Virus record (IMG/VR): IMGVR_UViG_3300033233_000027
Location: 1-64,000 of that record
Direction: 5' to 3' (one strand)
Length of the DNA: 64,000 nt
Origin: a virus
In this document: piece after piece, positions 46,152 through 53,557 of the stretch
Layout of the letters: every line of letters begins with the position of its first letter
Position numbering within the stretch: the stretch's first letter is position 1
Program-made: the position numbers and the translations under genes
The notes under the pieces: model-generated
Database searches by the model: none
The model's input: only the letters and a program-made list of their open reading frames with translations
What the model was told of the DNA's origin: nothing

Positions 46152-46373
46152 TCACGACTTCGGCGCACTCTTTCGCGCCTGCTGAAATTCCGAACACGAG
46201 CCGCACTGGCAGCGTCGTCCATGGTTCAGGTACTTTCTGACTATCTTTCCGCACTCATAGCAGTGAATGCGTCGGAGTCCAACGAAGACCCTTCCAACCG
46301 AGGCCGCGCAGCACAAACAGTAGCCCGACCTCGCCTTTGCTACATTTGTGTGCCTTATGCTGTGCGAGCCCAT
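46152..46373 (-). CDS. Small Cys-rich zinc-binding protein
   Basis: 73 residues. GYCLCCAAS, HCYECGKI and RCQCGSC give three Cys clusters. Basic overall. The stop lies in the TCGTGATACTGGAGG junction. Function unknown. Confidence 0.6.
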   Translation of the reverse strand: MGSHSIRHTNVAKARSGYCLCCAASVGRVFVGLRRIHCYECGKIVRKYLNHGRRCQCGSCSEFQQARKSAPKS

Positions 46374-46403
46374 GCGCGTTCCTCCGGGATTGTGTAGGGA
46401 GAA

Positions 46404-46811
46404 TTACATTCCTTGGTCTATCTGTTGGCGCAGGATTTCTACCAGCCGATGGATAATCTCTGAGAATTCTTCTGTGTAAGACGGGTCCCACCGCGCATCT
46501 TCCAATTCTATATGCTTAACCTTCCTTGCGGTCTTCCACCTCTTCAGAAGCTGCCTTGCCGTCGAGGCTCCATCGGCGTCCAGATAACATTCATCGATTC
46601 TGACGACGGTGTGCATGTATCCGTTTTCGCTTACAAGAAAGACTGGCGTGACTTCACCCAGCCATGCCTTGAGAGATTTAGCCAGGATTTGACAACCACC
46701 AGTCGTCCAATCCTTGGCACCAAAATCATAAAGGATTTGATATGCCTCATCTGACTTTATCACCTCTCGTATCCTCCGACCAAGTTCTTTAAGAACAGGC
46801 GAGCAAGCCAT
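46404..46811 (-). CDS. Predicted papain-like cysteine protein
   Basis: 135 residues. TTGGCQILAKSLKAWLG (Cys40 at a helix start), then YMHTVVRIDECYLDADG (His67 and Asp78 or Asp80) fits the Cys-His-Asp order of papain-like peptidases and related effector domains. It is minimal in size. It may act as protease, amidase or deamidase on a host protein. SD CGGAGGAAGG. Confidence 0.6.
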   Translation of the reverse strand: MACSPVLKELGRRIREVIKSDEAYQILYDFGAKDWTTGGCQILAKSLKAWLGEVTPVFLVSENGYMHTVVRIDECYLDADGASTARQLLKRWKTARKVKHIELEDARWDPSYTEEFSEIIHRLVEILRQQIDQGM

Positions 46812-46829
46812 ATAATCCTTCCTCCGGAA

Positions 46830-47225
46830 TTACGAATTAGGTTCGATCTCCATCGCCTTCGCGACCCGCGCCAGACACGACCCGCAAGTCTTGCAATCTT
46901 CCGGATTCGGACGATCGGTGTACCACCTACTCGGCCCTCGGTATTTCGCCGGCGCGTCTTCCCCTTCCCAAGTAACGCACGGCATCCCTGCGGCCTCGTC
47001 GACAACATCCCGCCTCGCTTCAGCAAGCTTTGCGGCCGGATGAATCTCAAGCGCCATCACGCGTTCAGCTTGGCGCACGGCGTTTCCCCATGAATCGTCT
47101 CGCACATCCGATCCCTCTATCAATACAGCTACCGTAGCCTGGAGTGCCTGCATGAGAGCGTTGCACCGAAGAGCGATTAGCTCCAAGTCTTGGCTGAGAA
47201 TGGCGATGCGTTCTTCTGGAGTCAT
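46830..47225 (-). CDS. Helical protein with C-terminal CKTCGSC
   Basis: 131 residues. Long helical N-terminal half (DLELIALRCNALMQALQATVAVL), then a zinc-type DCKTCGSCLARV near the C-terminus. The stop and the next gene's SD share the CGTAATTCCGGAGG junction. Function unknown. Confidence 0.6.
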   Translation of the reverse strand: MTPEERIAILSQDLELIALRCNALMQALQATVAVLIEGSDVRDDSWGNAVRQAERVMALEIHPAAKLAEARRDVVDEAAGMPCVTWEGEDAPAKYRGPSRWYTDRPNPEDCKTCGSCLARVAKAMEIEPNS

Positions 47226-47252
47226 GCTTCACTAGATTCGCGCTTATGGGTC

Positions 47253-47585
47253 CTATTCGACCCTAAGAAACACAGGCACCGTCTTATAGCCAAGATTGCT
47301 TGCCGCAAAAGCTCTATGATGTCCCTCCATCCACACGTTGTCTTCATCTAGGGTATCCATCAGCATTGGCCTCAGGGTTCCTCCAGCTTCCAGCCCCATC
47401 ATTACGTTGCGCACGCGACTATCAGATATCATGACGCATGAATCCCAAGCGACCTGAACCGCTTCCTCAGTTGGGAATTTGCGCTCAAATTTCCATGCTG
47501 TTTTCACAGCAGATCCGCCAAGGTGGCCCACGATCTCATGCTGATGTTCTGTGGGTAGCTCCGAAAATTTGTAGTATTTCTTCAC
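47253..47585 (-). CDS. ParB/Srx-like domain protein
   Basis: 110 residues; GTG start at 47585 chosen for CTGGAGAAA just upstream. The C-terminal motif DNVWMEGHHRAFAASNLGYKTVPVFL is the G-H-H-R signature of the ParB/sulfiredoxin superfamily, in which the His-Arg motif binds nucleotide (CTP/ATP). N-terminal part helical. A phage ParB-like nuclease or CTPase function is plausible. Confidence 0.7.
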   Translation of the reverse strand: MKKYYKFSELPTEHQHEIVGHLGGSAVKTAWKFERKFPTEEAVQVAWDSCVMISDSRVRNVMMGLEAGGTLRPMLMDTLDEDNVWMEGHHRAFAASNLGYKTVPVFLRVE

Positions 47586-47614
47586 TGGGTTTCTCCAGTC
47601 ATCATTCAGTCGAA

Positions 47615-47842
47615 TTACGCCCTCGGTACGAACAATGGCCCGGCGAGCAGGCGATACATCCGTCGTACACTTCCGCACACATCGCAGATCCTTCCCTCAA
47701 ACTCATTGCCGTGAGCCTGGTCAAGGAAATACTCCGGGGCTCTATAGGACGACTTGTCCTTGCTCTCCGCAAGTCGATCACGGGCGTTCGCATAGACGAT
47801 GCCGCAGTCAGCGCAGGCGCATGGGATGTCGGTGTAGCCCAT
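47615..47842 (-). CDS. Small zinc-binding protein
   Basis: 75 residues. CACADCG near residue 8 and CDVCGS near residue 53, so two Cys pairs. SD GTGAGGAG. Ends in PRA with GCG TAA at a junction. Function unknown. Confidence 0.6.
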   Translation of the reverse strand: MGYTDIPCACADCGIVYANARDRLAESKDKSSYRAPEYFLDQAHGNEFEGRICDVCGSVRRMYRLLAGPLFVPRA

Positions 47843-47869
47843 CAGTCATCTCCTCACTTTCGCTCTGAA

Positions 47870-48136
47870 TCACGCCCTCGGAGGCCAATTCCAATGACCA
47901 CGCTCCGGTTTCTCGCTCCACGAAACGGATGGCATATCGAACTGGCCGGTTGCGTAGAAAATGTGCAACGAGACTCGGTACTTGTTTTCCTCGATGTCGG
48001 GCATCGCCATGCCGGGGCCGAACTGATTGTGAAGTTGAACGGCGGTGATGATCGCCGCCTGTGTTTCAGGCGGATATTTACCGTCCTTGTCCCCGAGGTT
48101 CGTGTAGTGGACGATGCGCCCAATGGTCGGAATCAT
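47870..48136 (-). CDS. Conserved small phage protein (GRIVHYT type)
   Basis: 88 residues; start MIPTIGRIVHYTN at 48136 behind AAAGGAG. This N-terminus, with HIFYATGQFDMPSVSWSEKPERGHWNWP, matches a family I recall as common in phages, usually a beta-barrel. Function unknown. Confidence 0.75.
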   Translation of the reverse strand: MIPTIGRIVHYTNLGDKDGKYPPETQAAIITAVQLHNQFGPGMAMPDIEENKYRVSLHIFYATGQFDMPSVSWSEKPERGHWNWPPRA

Positions 48137-48330
48137 TTCGTCTCCTTTCGTGATTCGCTGGACTTGCGCTTCGCATTCCCCCATCTGAGAATCGGGTGCG
48201 CGCCAGCGCCGTATCCGCACGCAGCATGAGTCCCCCCATGCCCCTCCTTACGGGTGCATCCGTACGTCTGCCGCGATGCACCGCACTGACCATCAGTACA
48301 GCACAGTTTGCAATTCTTCATGGATGTCAT
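48133..48330 (-). CDS. Small Cys/His-rich protein
   Basis: 65 residues, start at 48330 behind GGAAAGGG; ATGA overlap with the next gene. CKLCCTDGQCG, GCTRKEGHGGTHAACGYG: enough Cys and His for two zinc ions. Function unknown. Confidence 0.6.
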   Translation of the reverse strand: MTSMKNCKLCCTDGQCGASRQTYGCTRKEGHGGTHAACGYGAGAHPILRWGNAKRKSSESRKETK

Positions 48331-48367
48331 GATCCGCCCTTTCCGCTGTAAAAACGCATCGTATTCG

Positions 48368-48568
48368 TCATGTAGCACGACGAGGTTGCAGGATCGGCAA
48401 GCTCCGCGCCAGGAGATCCGCAACGCACTCGGTGCAGAACGTACGCCGCTGCCCCTCTCCACCGCCGCTTGGCGTGAAATGCAGGGCATGGCAATCGCCG
48501 TGCTTCTCGCATTCATATTTCTTTGGAGGAGACATGTAGAAATACTCGCCCGTCTCACCCATCTCCAT
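48368..48568 (-). CDS. Small zinc-binding protein
   Basis: 66 residues, start at 48568 behind AGAGGGAG. YECEKHGDCHALH and FCTECVADLLARSL give a treble-clef-like CxxH/CxxC set seen in small phage proteins. Function unknown. Confidence 0.6.
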   Translation of the reverse strand: MEMGETGEYFYMSPPKKYECEKHGDCHALHFTPSGGGEGQRRTFCTECVADLLARSLPILQPRRAT

Positions 48569-48570
48569 TA

Positions 48571-48822
48571 CTACTCCCTCTCTCTAGTAGCACTCGTATC
48601 GTACGGTGTCGTTGGAAGGGGGGCCTGCCTACCCGATGGCTGGTCAGCGTGCGCTCGCACAACACGCGACTCCTCGCCCGTCTTAGGCCCCCAGATGATC
48701 CCCTGCCCACAACAGGATCGACAAGGTTCTGGCGCGGTTGACGAACTCGATCCCGTCCAGAGATAGAAACTGTTCGGCACGGTCCCGCGCCCGAGACATA
48801 CCGGACATTGGAATGGCTGCAT
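48571..48822 (-). CDS. Small protein with DnaJ-type zinc knuckles
   Basis: 83 residues, start MQPFQCPVCLGRG at 48822 behind AGGAGG. CPVCLGRG and PCRSCCGQG are paired CxxCxGxG knuckles. C-terminal tail polar. Function unknown. Confidence 0.65.
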   Translation of the reverse strand: MQPFQCPVCLGRGTVPNSFYLWTGSSSSTAPEPCRSCCGQGIIWGPKTGEESRVVRAHADQPSGRQAPLPTTPYDTSATRERE

Positions 48823-48833
48823 GTTTCCTCCTG

Positions 48834-48935
48834 TCACTTTTGGTTCGAATTACGCTTTCGAAGCGGCCACCTGCAAACACCCTGCGGGGGACGTCGAGTC
48901 CTTCCACAGACAAGGCACGGGCCTCTACCTGCCAT
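48834..48935 (-). CDS. Possible 33-residue CLVC protein
   Basis: ATG at 48935; sequence MAGRGPCLVCGRTRRPP then a basic tail. No strong SD; a longer start at 48974 is possible. It fills a gap in the chain of zinc mini-proteins. Weak. Confidence 0.3.
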   Translation of the reverse strand: MAGRGPCLVCGRTRRPPQGVCRWPLRKRNSNQK

Positions 48936-48970
48936 CGTGTTCGCCAGTCCAGCAGACCACCGATGAATCT

Positions 48971-49192
48971 TCATGGACGGCCCGAATTCCGCTGCGTGCT
49001 CTTGCTTATCTTCATTGGGCTACACGCAGAATATTTCCACCATCGCATGATCCTGCACGTCGTATACGCCGCGCCAGTCGGCTCATGTTCTCTGCGAGGA
49101 TGGCACGGTCTAGCTAGGCTATGCGGATCATGCACTATCAATCCGCAGCACGAGGTTTCGGCAACGTAGACTACCGCTTTCGGCTTCTTCAT
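48971..49192 (-). CDS. Small Cys/His protein
   Basis: 73 residues, start MKKPKAVVYVAETSCCGLIVHD at 49192, overlapping the upstream stop as ATGA. Several Cys and His residues but no clean CxxC pair beyond SCC. Basic C-terminus. Function unknown. Confidence 0.5.
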   Translation of the reverse strand: MKKPKAVVYVAETSCCGLIVHDPHSLARPCHPRREHEPTGAAYTTCRIMRWWKYSACSPMKISKSTQRNSGRP

Positions 49193-49647
49193 ATTCGCCC
49201 CGAACCCTGCTTCGTGATTTGTTTTCGAACCCAATGGAGCACCTCTTCGTACCGCTCCTCCGGGGTCGCGCACGAATCTACGCGCTCATCGTTCGTATAG
49301 GCGATCTCTGCCGCCAACGAACCGACAATCTTTAATTCGTGCTCAGCAAAAGACACGGATGTAGAGGCAGTTGCTCCACGACATTCAAGTTCATCGATGG
49401 CGTCCGAACGAGAAACGCCCTTGGCGATTTTGCGATGCACAGCGAGCGCACCCAATGCGCAGACATCCCCCTCAAAGGCAAGGAACGAAGTTGTCAGCCG
49501 TTTCACCGGCATTGCCAGCAGAGCGGCTTCCAGCTCTCGAAGGACCGCTTGGCCCTTCTTCCCATTCACGGCATTCTTAGTCGCCTGCGCGTACAGCTCT
49601 CCCTGATTCGGGAAGTCTTCCTCGTCTGAATCGTCGAATCTACTCAT
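49189..49647 (-). CDS. Phage protein, paralogue of 54711
   Basis: 152 residues. Shares with the 54711 protein: FPNQGELYAQATKNAVNGKKGQ, ELEAALLAMPVKRL, GDVCALGALAVHRK, and PEERYEEVLHWV. SD GTGAGGAGG. I recall the family in phage accessory regions; function unknown. The two copies are diverged (roughly one third identical by eye), so the duplication is old or the genes came separately. Confidence 0.7.
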   Translation of the reverse strand: MSRFDDSDEEDFPNQGELYAQATKNAVNGKKGQAVLRELEAALLAMPVKRLTTSFLAFEGDVCALGALAVHRKIAKGVSRSDAIDELECRGATASTSVSFAEHELKIVGSLAAEIAYTNDERVDSCATPEERYEEVLHWVRKQITKQGSGRI

Positions 49648-49693
49648 CGGTCCTCCTCACTGCGCAAAAGGGTAGGTCTCTGGGTCACAAAAC

Positions 49694-49751
49694 CCGCCGC
49701 CCCGTCCGCGTCCTACTCTCAGCATCCGCTAAAAGCGCGGCGGGGCGACGG
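49694..49751 (-). terminator. Intrinsic terminator after HNH gene
   Basis: On the minus strand CCGTCGCCCCGCCGCG pairs with CGCGGACGGGGCGGCGG (one mismatch, one bulge), and GGGTTTTG follows. It begins eight bases after the HNH stop. Confidence 0.8.
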
Positions 49752-49758
49752 CGTAAAT

Positions 49759-50298
49759 CTATCGAAGAGCGGGGTCCAGTAAAACACGAAACGTAAGCCC
49801 CTTCTTCGCTCTGTAGATAGTCGCGATAGACACCCCGTACCGCTTCGCGAGAGCCGCGTCAGACTCCGAACTCCTGCGGATCTTCTTGACGTCATCCACC
49901 TTCAGCTTCGCCGTGAAATACCCGTGCCATCGAATCGAATCGTGCAGATTGTCCCTTTGCCGCTGCACTTGCAGGTGATCCGGGTTCACGCAGAGCGGCA
50001 CATCGCAGCGATGCGCCAAGACCATGCTCTTTCCTTTCGGCAACTCTCGGCCAGCGATGATCCAACTGACCTGAGAGGCGTAGAGCGGTTTGTGACCAGG
50101 CCAAGAAGCCTGAGCGCGTTTCGTTACCGGATTCACGAACCCGACCCACATCCAACAGCCGTCAGGACGCTTCTTGACGTACTTGAAAAAGTTGTAGATC
50201 CACCTATCCTTGGTCCCCTGTTTCGGGATGGCACACAGCGAGCATTTGCCGTTCGCCCACTCGTGTTTTTGGCGCCTGACTTCTCCACACTGAACCAT
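49759..50298 (-). CDS. HNH homing-type endonuclease with C-terminal HTH
   Basis: 179 residues. Central HNH_3-like region: GCWMWVGFVNPV, ASQVSWIIAGRELPKGKSMVLAHRCDVPLCVNPDHLQVQRQRDNLHD, the N-P-D-H-L motif being typical. The C-terminal ~45 residues (LKVDDVKKIRRSSESDAALAKRYGVSIATIYRAKKG) are a helix-turn-helix as in phage homing nucleases, giving site recognition. The CALC pair near the N-terminus resembles the 56603 protein. It has its own terminator, as a mobile unit would. Confidence 0.88.
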   Translation of the reverse strand: MVQCGEVRRQKHEWANGKCSLCAIPKQGTKDRWIYNFFKYVKKRPDGCWMWVGFVNPVTKRAQASWPGHKPLYASQVSWIIAGRELPKGKSMVLAHRCDVPLCVNPDHLQVQRQRDNLHDSIRWHGYFTAKLKVDDVKKIRRSSESDAALAKRYGVSIATIYRAKKGLTFRVLLDPALR

Positions 50299-50329
50299 GA
50301 ACAGATCCCTTCATCCACGCTGGACAAAT

Positions 50330-50542
50330 CTAATCAATTACGACCGTCACATCGGACACGTCAGTCGCCCCATCTGGAAGCCCGAGCTTCTTCGCTTCCC
50401 GTGCGGCACGTTCCACTTCGCGCCGGGTGTAATACACCTTGGCGTACTGCTCTTGGGTCCAATCCTGCTGACCATCCCAGTACGCAGGACTGGGCGCGAT
50501 CCATCCCCCGTTGATCGCCACCACGACATAGGCATCACGCAT
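50330..50542 (-). CDS. Small protein behind a structured RNA
   Basis: 70 residues, SD AAAAGGTG. YVVVAINGGWIAPSPAYWDG then a helical part (RREVERAAREAKKLG) and VTVVI end. Its leader carries the folded RNA at 50566-50632, so it may be regulated at the RNA level. Function unknown. Confidence 0.55.
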   Translation of the reverse strand: MRDAYVVVAINGGWIAPSPAYWDGQQDWTQEQYAKVYYTRREVERAAREAKKLGLPDGATDVSDVTVVID

Positions 50543-50565
50543 TACTGCACCTTTTATTCCAAAAG

Positions 50566-50632
50566 TGCTGATGCGGCGGGATCTTTCAATCCCATCCCTC
50601 CGAAGAGGGAAGTTATCAGCACCGCATCAGCA
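50566..50632 (-). ncRNA. Three-way-junction RNA with UUCG tetraloop
   Basis: Closing stem TGCTGATGCGG/CCGCATCAGCA (11 bp, perfect) encloses two hairpins: CCCTC-TTCG-GAGGG, a C(UUCG)G tetraloop only when read on the minus strand, and GGGAT-TGAAAG-ATCCC. A 12-base single-stranded joiner TGCTGATAACTT repeats the start of the stem. It lies 24 bases upstream of the 50542 ATG. Candidate riboswitch, ribozyme or attenuator; no known class recognised. Confidence 0.65.
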
Positions 50633-50645
50633 GGTTTTGAATCAA

Positions 50646-50837
50646 TCACGCCTTCCTTTGACGCTTTTCATCTATGAGGTAAGTGGCTCGAAGAACGATC
50701 CCGAGCGCGTATCCCCACTTCCTGAAGTGTGGGAACTTCTTCTCCATCTTTGCGATGAACGGTTCCCCGGCATCCCAACCGCCCCGCTTTATGAGTTGGC
50801 CGTACTTCGTCAGCGCGTCTTGCATCTTCTTTTCCAT
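50646..50837 (-). CDS. Small basic helical protein
   Basis: 63 residues, start MEKKMQDAL at 50837 behind AGAGGGCG. Helical, Lys/Arg-rich, with FPHFRKWGYALGIVLRATYL. The stop GCG TGA lies at a junction motif. Function unknown. Confidence 0.55.
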   Translation of the reverse strand: MEKKMQDALTKYGQLIKRGGWDAGEPFIAKMEKKFPHFRKWGYALGIVLRATYLIDEKRQRKA

Positions 50838-50854
50838 GTCGCCCTCTTCATCTT

Positions 50855-51283
50855 TCACGACTTGTGAAACATCCTGCACCGATCCGCTTCTGCGATTAGC
50901 CTTGGAATCTCCTTCTCCAGCACGGACAAGTAGGTCCACGTCCAAGCAAGCGACTCCCGGCTCTGGAAGTTCTTGGCACGCTTCTTCCAGTGAGGAGCCC
51001 CGCCCGCCTCAATCCACACCAACCCGAACGGGTCGCTAACCTCATCTGGCTGGATCAGCCCATCCGGACAGGCGATTGCCAAGGAGGAACAGAACCGAGA
51101 ATAGAGTTGCCACTTCTTGTCCTTCAGAAAATCGCCTCGATCAACCTTGATCTCGAAACCCCTGACCCACCTTTGCGTGATGTCGATCAGAACGGCATCA
51201 ACCCGTAACTCGCCATAGGTGAACTCTGGGATGAAGAGGCCACCAAAGCCTCGAATCACGCGCTTGATGTCTTCCGCAGTCAT
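50855..51283 (-). CDS. PD-(D/E)XK-type protein, MmcB-like
   Basis: 142 residues. LRVDAVLIDITQRWVRGFEIKVDRGDFLKDKKWQLYSRFCSSLAIACPDGLI matches the MmcB/phage PD-(D/E)XK family pattern, with Asp29, Glu44 and Lys46 (D...E-x-K) as the likely active site. Bacterial MmcB is linked to mutagenesis and repair. It may nick or repair viral or host DNA. Confidence 0.75.
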   Translation of the reverse strand: MTAEDIKRVIRGFGGLFIPEFTYGELRVDAVLIDITQRWVRGFEIKVDRGDFLKDKKWQLYSRFCSSLAIACPDGLIQPDEVSDPFGLVWIEAGGAPHWKKRAKNFQSRESLAWTWTYLSVLEKEIPRLIAEADRCRMFHKS

Positions 51284-51310
51284 CGTCTTACTCCTGCATG
51301 GCCCACGTTT

Positions 51311-51499
51311 TCACGATTTCCCGCTGCGGATATCCTTCACGATTCCCCGTACGACACCATTGACTACGGTATGCCCATGAATCGCGTAGGACTCCGCGAT
51401 CTTCGCGTCCAGCTCGCGCTGCTCGGCCCGCGCCAGTTCGGCGCAGACATCGCAGAAATGGCCTAGGTGGGATATCTCGAGGCTCTTCGGTGCGTTCAT
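51311..51499 (-). CDS. Small protein with CDVC motif
   Basis: 62 residues, start MNAPKSLE at 51499 behind CTGAGGAAA. HFCDVCAELARAEQRELDAK: one Cys pair with upstream His, then helix. Function unknown. Confidence 0.55.
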   Translation of the reverse strand: MNAPKSLEISHLGHFCDVCAELARAEQRELDAKIAESYAIHGHTVVNGVVRGIVKDIRSGKS

Positions 51500-51506
51500 G
51501 TTTTCC

Positions 51507-51695
51507 TCAGAGAGTGCATGTCTCAGGATCGCTACTGACCTTCCAGCAGTCATCCGTCTTCCCACACTTCGGGCACGGCTTCTCCGTTACCGAGCATCTC
51601 CGGTCCATGTCTAGCTGGGCGCGGGATCGAAACTCGTTTCCGCACCAGCAAAAGCAGGTAGATTCGCCGATCTTCTCCCAAGGCTTCATACCCAC
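51507..51695 (-). CDS. Small zinc-ribbon protein
   Basis: 62 residues. CFCWCGNEF, then PCPKCGKTDDCW: two zinc knuckles. SD GGAAGGTG. Function unknown. Confidence 0.6.
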   Translation of the reverse strand: MGMKPWEKIGESTCFCWCGNEFRSRAQLDMDRRCSVTEKPCPKCGKTDDCWKVSSDPETCTL

Positions 51696-51709
51696 CCATC
51701 ACCTTCCGT

Positions 51710-51931
51710 TCAGTCTGCGACCCCAAGGGCCTTCTTCGCAATTCCATCGATCCGTGCGACATCCACCTTCTTTATTAGCCAGTATTTGCTGGAGAGCCGG
51801 ATCTTCTTCAATGCAGAACGAAGCATCCGCACTTCGTTGACGAGACCTGGAACAAAATCAGCGATCCTGTCGGGTGGCATATATCGGTTGAATGCCGCCA
51901 GCATGGATTCAAGAGTCTTCTCGTCAATCAT
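51710..51931 (-). CDS. Small helical protein (MIDEKTL)
   Basis: 73 residues, start shares MID[ED]K-[TR]L with its upstream neighbour at 51934, whose stop lies just two bases before it. All helical (VNEVRMLRSALKKIR). Possibly a diverged duplicate of the N-terminal part of the neighbour. Function unknown. Confidence 0.55.
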   Translation of the reverse strand: MIDEKTLESMLAAFNRYMPPDRIADFVPGLVNEVRMLRSALKKIRLSSKYWLIKKVDVARIDGIAKKALGVAD

Positions 51932-51933
51932 CT

Positions 51934-52275
51934 CTACACGACCTGCGTATTCACGTACTTTTCGAGGGTTGCCGAAGCCTTACGCTTTACCATCTCTATC
52001 TGAGCTGCGAACCCTATACTGTGGCCTGGATCAGCAACGACGACATCGGAAGCCTCGACGAGAGTGGCTAATGTTGCATTGAGGCCAGCCCAGAGGTTCC
52101 TCTTCGCCTCTTCCAATTCGAGATACGAACCAGAACTCCCGACCATAGGCTTGATCGGCCCACGAAGCCTACGGACCTCTTCGATCAACTCCAGAATTAG
52201 AACTCGATTCCCAACATGACCGTATTGCGCCTTGACCTTCTTCTCAATCTCAACCAATCGTTTGTCGTCGATCAT
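51934..52275 (-). CDS. Helical protein (MIDDKRL)
   Basis: 113 residues, SD AAGGTGAAG. Coiled-coil-like helices (RLVEIEKKVKAQYGHVG, LELEEAKRNLWAGLNATLATLVEASDV). No motif recognised. Confidence 0.55.
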   Translation of the reverse strand: MIDDKRLVEIEKKVKAQYGHVGNRVLILELIEEVRRLRGPIKPMVGSSGSYLELEEAKRNLWAGLNATLATLVEASDVVVADPGHSIGFAAQIEMVKRKASATLEKYVNTQVV

Positions 52276-52294
52276 CTCTTCACCTTCTGCTCAA

Positions 52295-52420
52295 TTAGCG
52301 CATCACAACGGACAGAAATAGCCCAGCCAAACAGTCCTTACAGAGCGTACAGCCACGAAGCCATCCACTAATCACCTTTGAACCGCAACGGCATCGGCGT
52401 ATCTTCTTGAGCTTTTTCAT
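52295..52420 (-). CDS. 41-residue zinc-ribbon-like protein
   Basis: ATG at 52420 behind AAGGTGA. KKLKKIRRCRCGSKV then GCTLCKDCLAG: three Cys pairs and a basic start. The fold would be a single zinc finger. Function unknown. Confidence 0.5.
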   Translation of the reverse strand: MKKLKKIRRCRCGSKVISGWLRGCTLCKDCLAGLFLSVVMR

Positions 52421-52437
52421 CAGTCACCTTCTATTCA

Positions 52438-52626
52438 TTACACGTCTTCTTGCACTTCGTACGATCGCGGCTCTATCTGCACTCGGATATCTTCAAACGC
52501 ATCGACCCAAGGGCCACCCCTGGTGACTTGGTACTCTTTTACGAACGAGTCGCCTTCATTCTTCACGACTACTAGAGTACGATCTGGAAGAACAAGTAAC
52601 CTACGAGCAAGTTCGTGTGATGTCAT
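52438..52626 (-). CDS. Small protein of unknown function
   Basis: 62 residues; start MTSHELARRLL at 52626 chosen because the CGTAATTGGA junction precedes it. Helical start, then strands (RTLVVVKNEGDSFVKEYQVT) and an acidic end. Function unknown. Confidence 0.55.
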   Translation of the reverse strand: MTSHELARRLLVLPDRTLVVVKNEGDSFVKEYQVTRGGPWVDAFEDIRVQIEPRSYEVQEDV

Positions 52627-52638
52627 CGAAGCATCCAA

Positions 52639-53187
52639 TTACGACTCTAACTTCCGCAACTCTGCCAGCGCGTTGTATACAGCATCCACCGCCCCGTCTC
52701 CTGCCCACCACCGAATACCAGCAGCGCAGACCGCTCGCCGTGCCTCCGCGAGCTTGGTTGCGCGGGGAATATCTATGGCTATGGCTCGTTTCAGGCCATC
52801 ATGCTCAGCGTCTGGACAGCTTCGCCAATCGCAAACGGTTACTGGAGCCTTGCTGATTTCTCTCCGCAGTTCGGAGATTATCTCGCCTAGGGCTTCTCGC
52901 TCATCGATGCAACGCATAAGGCTGTCGCAGTTAGTATCACGCATTTGTCCAGCTTCTTCAGCTCGCCGCTTCCATTCGTCTCGTTCCTTCCTCGCCTCAT
53001 CCACGGCATCCCCAGCCTTCTTCGCCTGCTCCTGCATCTCCTGTGCGTGGGCCTTCCACTCGTCTCGTTCCCTCGCCACGCGATCATAGTCCTGCACGGC
53101 CTTTGCCCACTGCTCCGAGGAGAGTTTGGCGAAGGACTGACCTTGAGTGCTAAGGATCTTCATATCAGCGCGTGGTTCTTCCTTCAT
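52639..53187 (-). CDS. Coiled-coil protein
   Basis: 182 residues from the ATG at 53187 (SD GGAAAG; ATGA overlap with the upstream gene). Long charged coiled coil from ~20 to 115 (QDYDRVARERDEWKAHAQEMQEQ), then a helical domain with CDWRSCPDAEHDGLKRAIAID. Function unknown. Confidence 0.6.
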   Translation of the reverse strand: MKEEPRADMKILSTQGQSFAKLSSEQWAKAVQDYDRVARERDEWKAHAQEMQEQAKKAGDAVDEARKERDEWKRRAEEAGQMRDTNCDSLMRCIDEREALGEIISELRREISKAPVTVCDWRSCPDAEHDGLKRAIAIDIPRATKLAEARRAVCAAGIRWWAGDGAVDAVYNALAELRKLES

Positions 53188-53282
53188 CGTTCTTTCCTTC
53201 TCCGCTTGCGGCACAGTGGACATCTTGGCTTTAGCCTTACGTATACCCCGATCCATTCGTGTTTCACGCAGGAGGTTCTCAT
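53184..53282 (-). CDS. 32-residue zinc-finger protein
   Basis: ATG at 53282 behind AGAGAGGA. RTSCVKHEWIGVYVRL then PRCPLCRKRRRKER: a CxxH/CxxC finger plus a basic tail, a form I recall from phages. It overlaps the coiled-coil gene as ATGA. Confidence 0.55.
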   Translation of the reverse strand: MRTSCVKHEWIGVYVRLKPRCPLCRKRRRKER

Positions 53283-53292
53283 CGAATCCTCT

Positions 53293-53532
53293 CTACGGGT
53301 GTCTCGCGTGAACCATCGCATTCGCCATCTCAAAGGCATCATGCGCCAGCTTTTCATATCGCACATCTTTGGCTGCTGGATTTGCCAAAATCCCAACCAA
53401 CGACAGCCCTGCGTAAAAGTCACGAATCGTCAGCCCCTTGTCGGAGAGCATTTCACGCCACCCAGCCTCAGCTTTGTCTCTGATGGCATCCAGATCCGCC
53501 CCTACGGCCCGGCGCGATTCTTCAACATCCAT
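53293..53532 (-). CDS. Small helical protein
   Basis: 79 residues, SD GGGTGAAGAG. SDKGLTIRDFYAGLSLVGILANPAAKDV resembles small phage proteins with a DYFAG-like motif (recalled pattern DxFAAxALxGLLA). Function unknown. Confidence 0.6.
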   Translation of the reverse strand: MDVEESRRAVGADLDAIRDKAEAGWREMLSDKGLTIRDFYAGLSLVGILANPAAKDVRYEKLAHDAFEMANAMVHARHP

Positions 53533-53557
53533 CTCTTCACCCTTTGGCTAAAATGCG

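Noticed and set aside
47438-48229. Plus-strand 263-codon frame in the right arm
   Set aside because: It runs across at least three minus-strand genes with good starts and recognisable families; no SD.
50566-50632. Hammerhead ribozyme, because the stem contains CUGAUG
   Set aside because: The conserved core requires CUGAUGA and GAAA in set positions; the sequence has CUGAUGCGG and no matching GAAAC.
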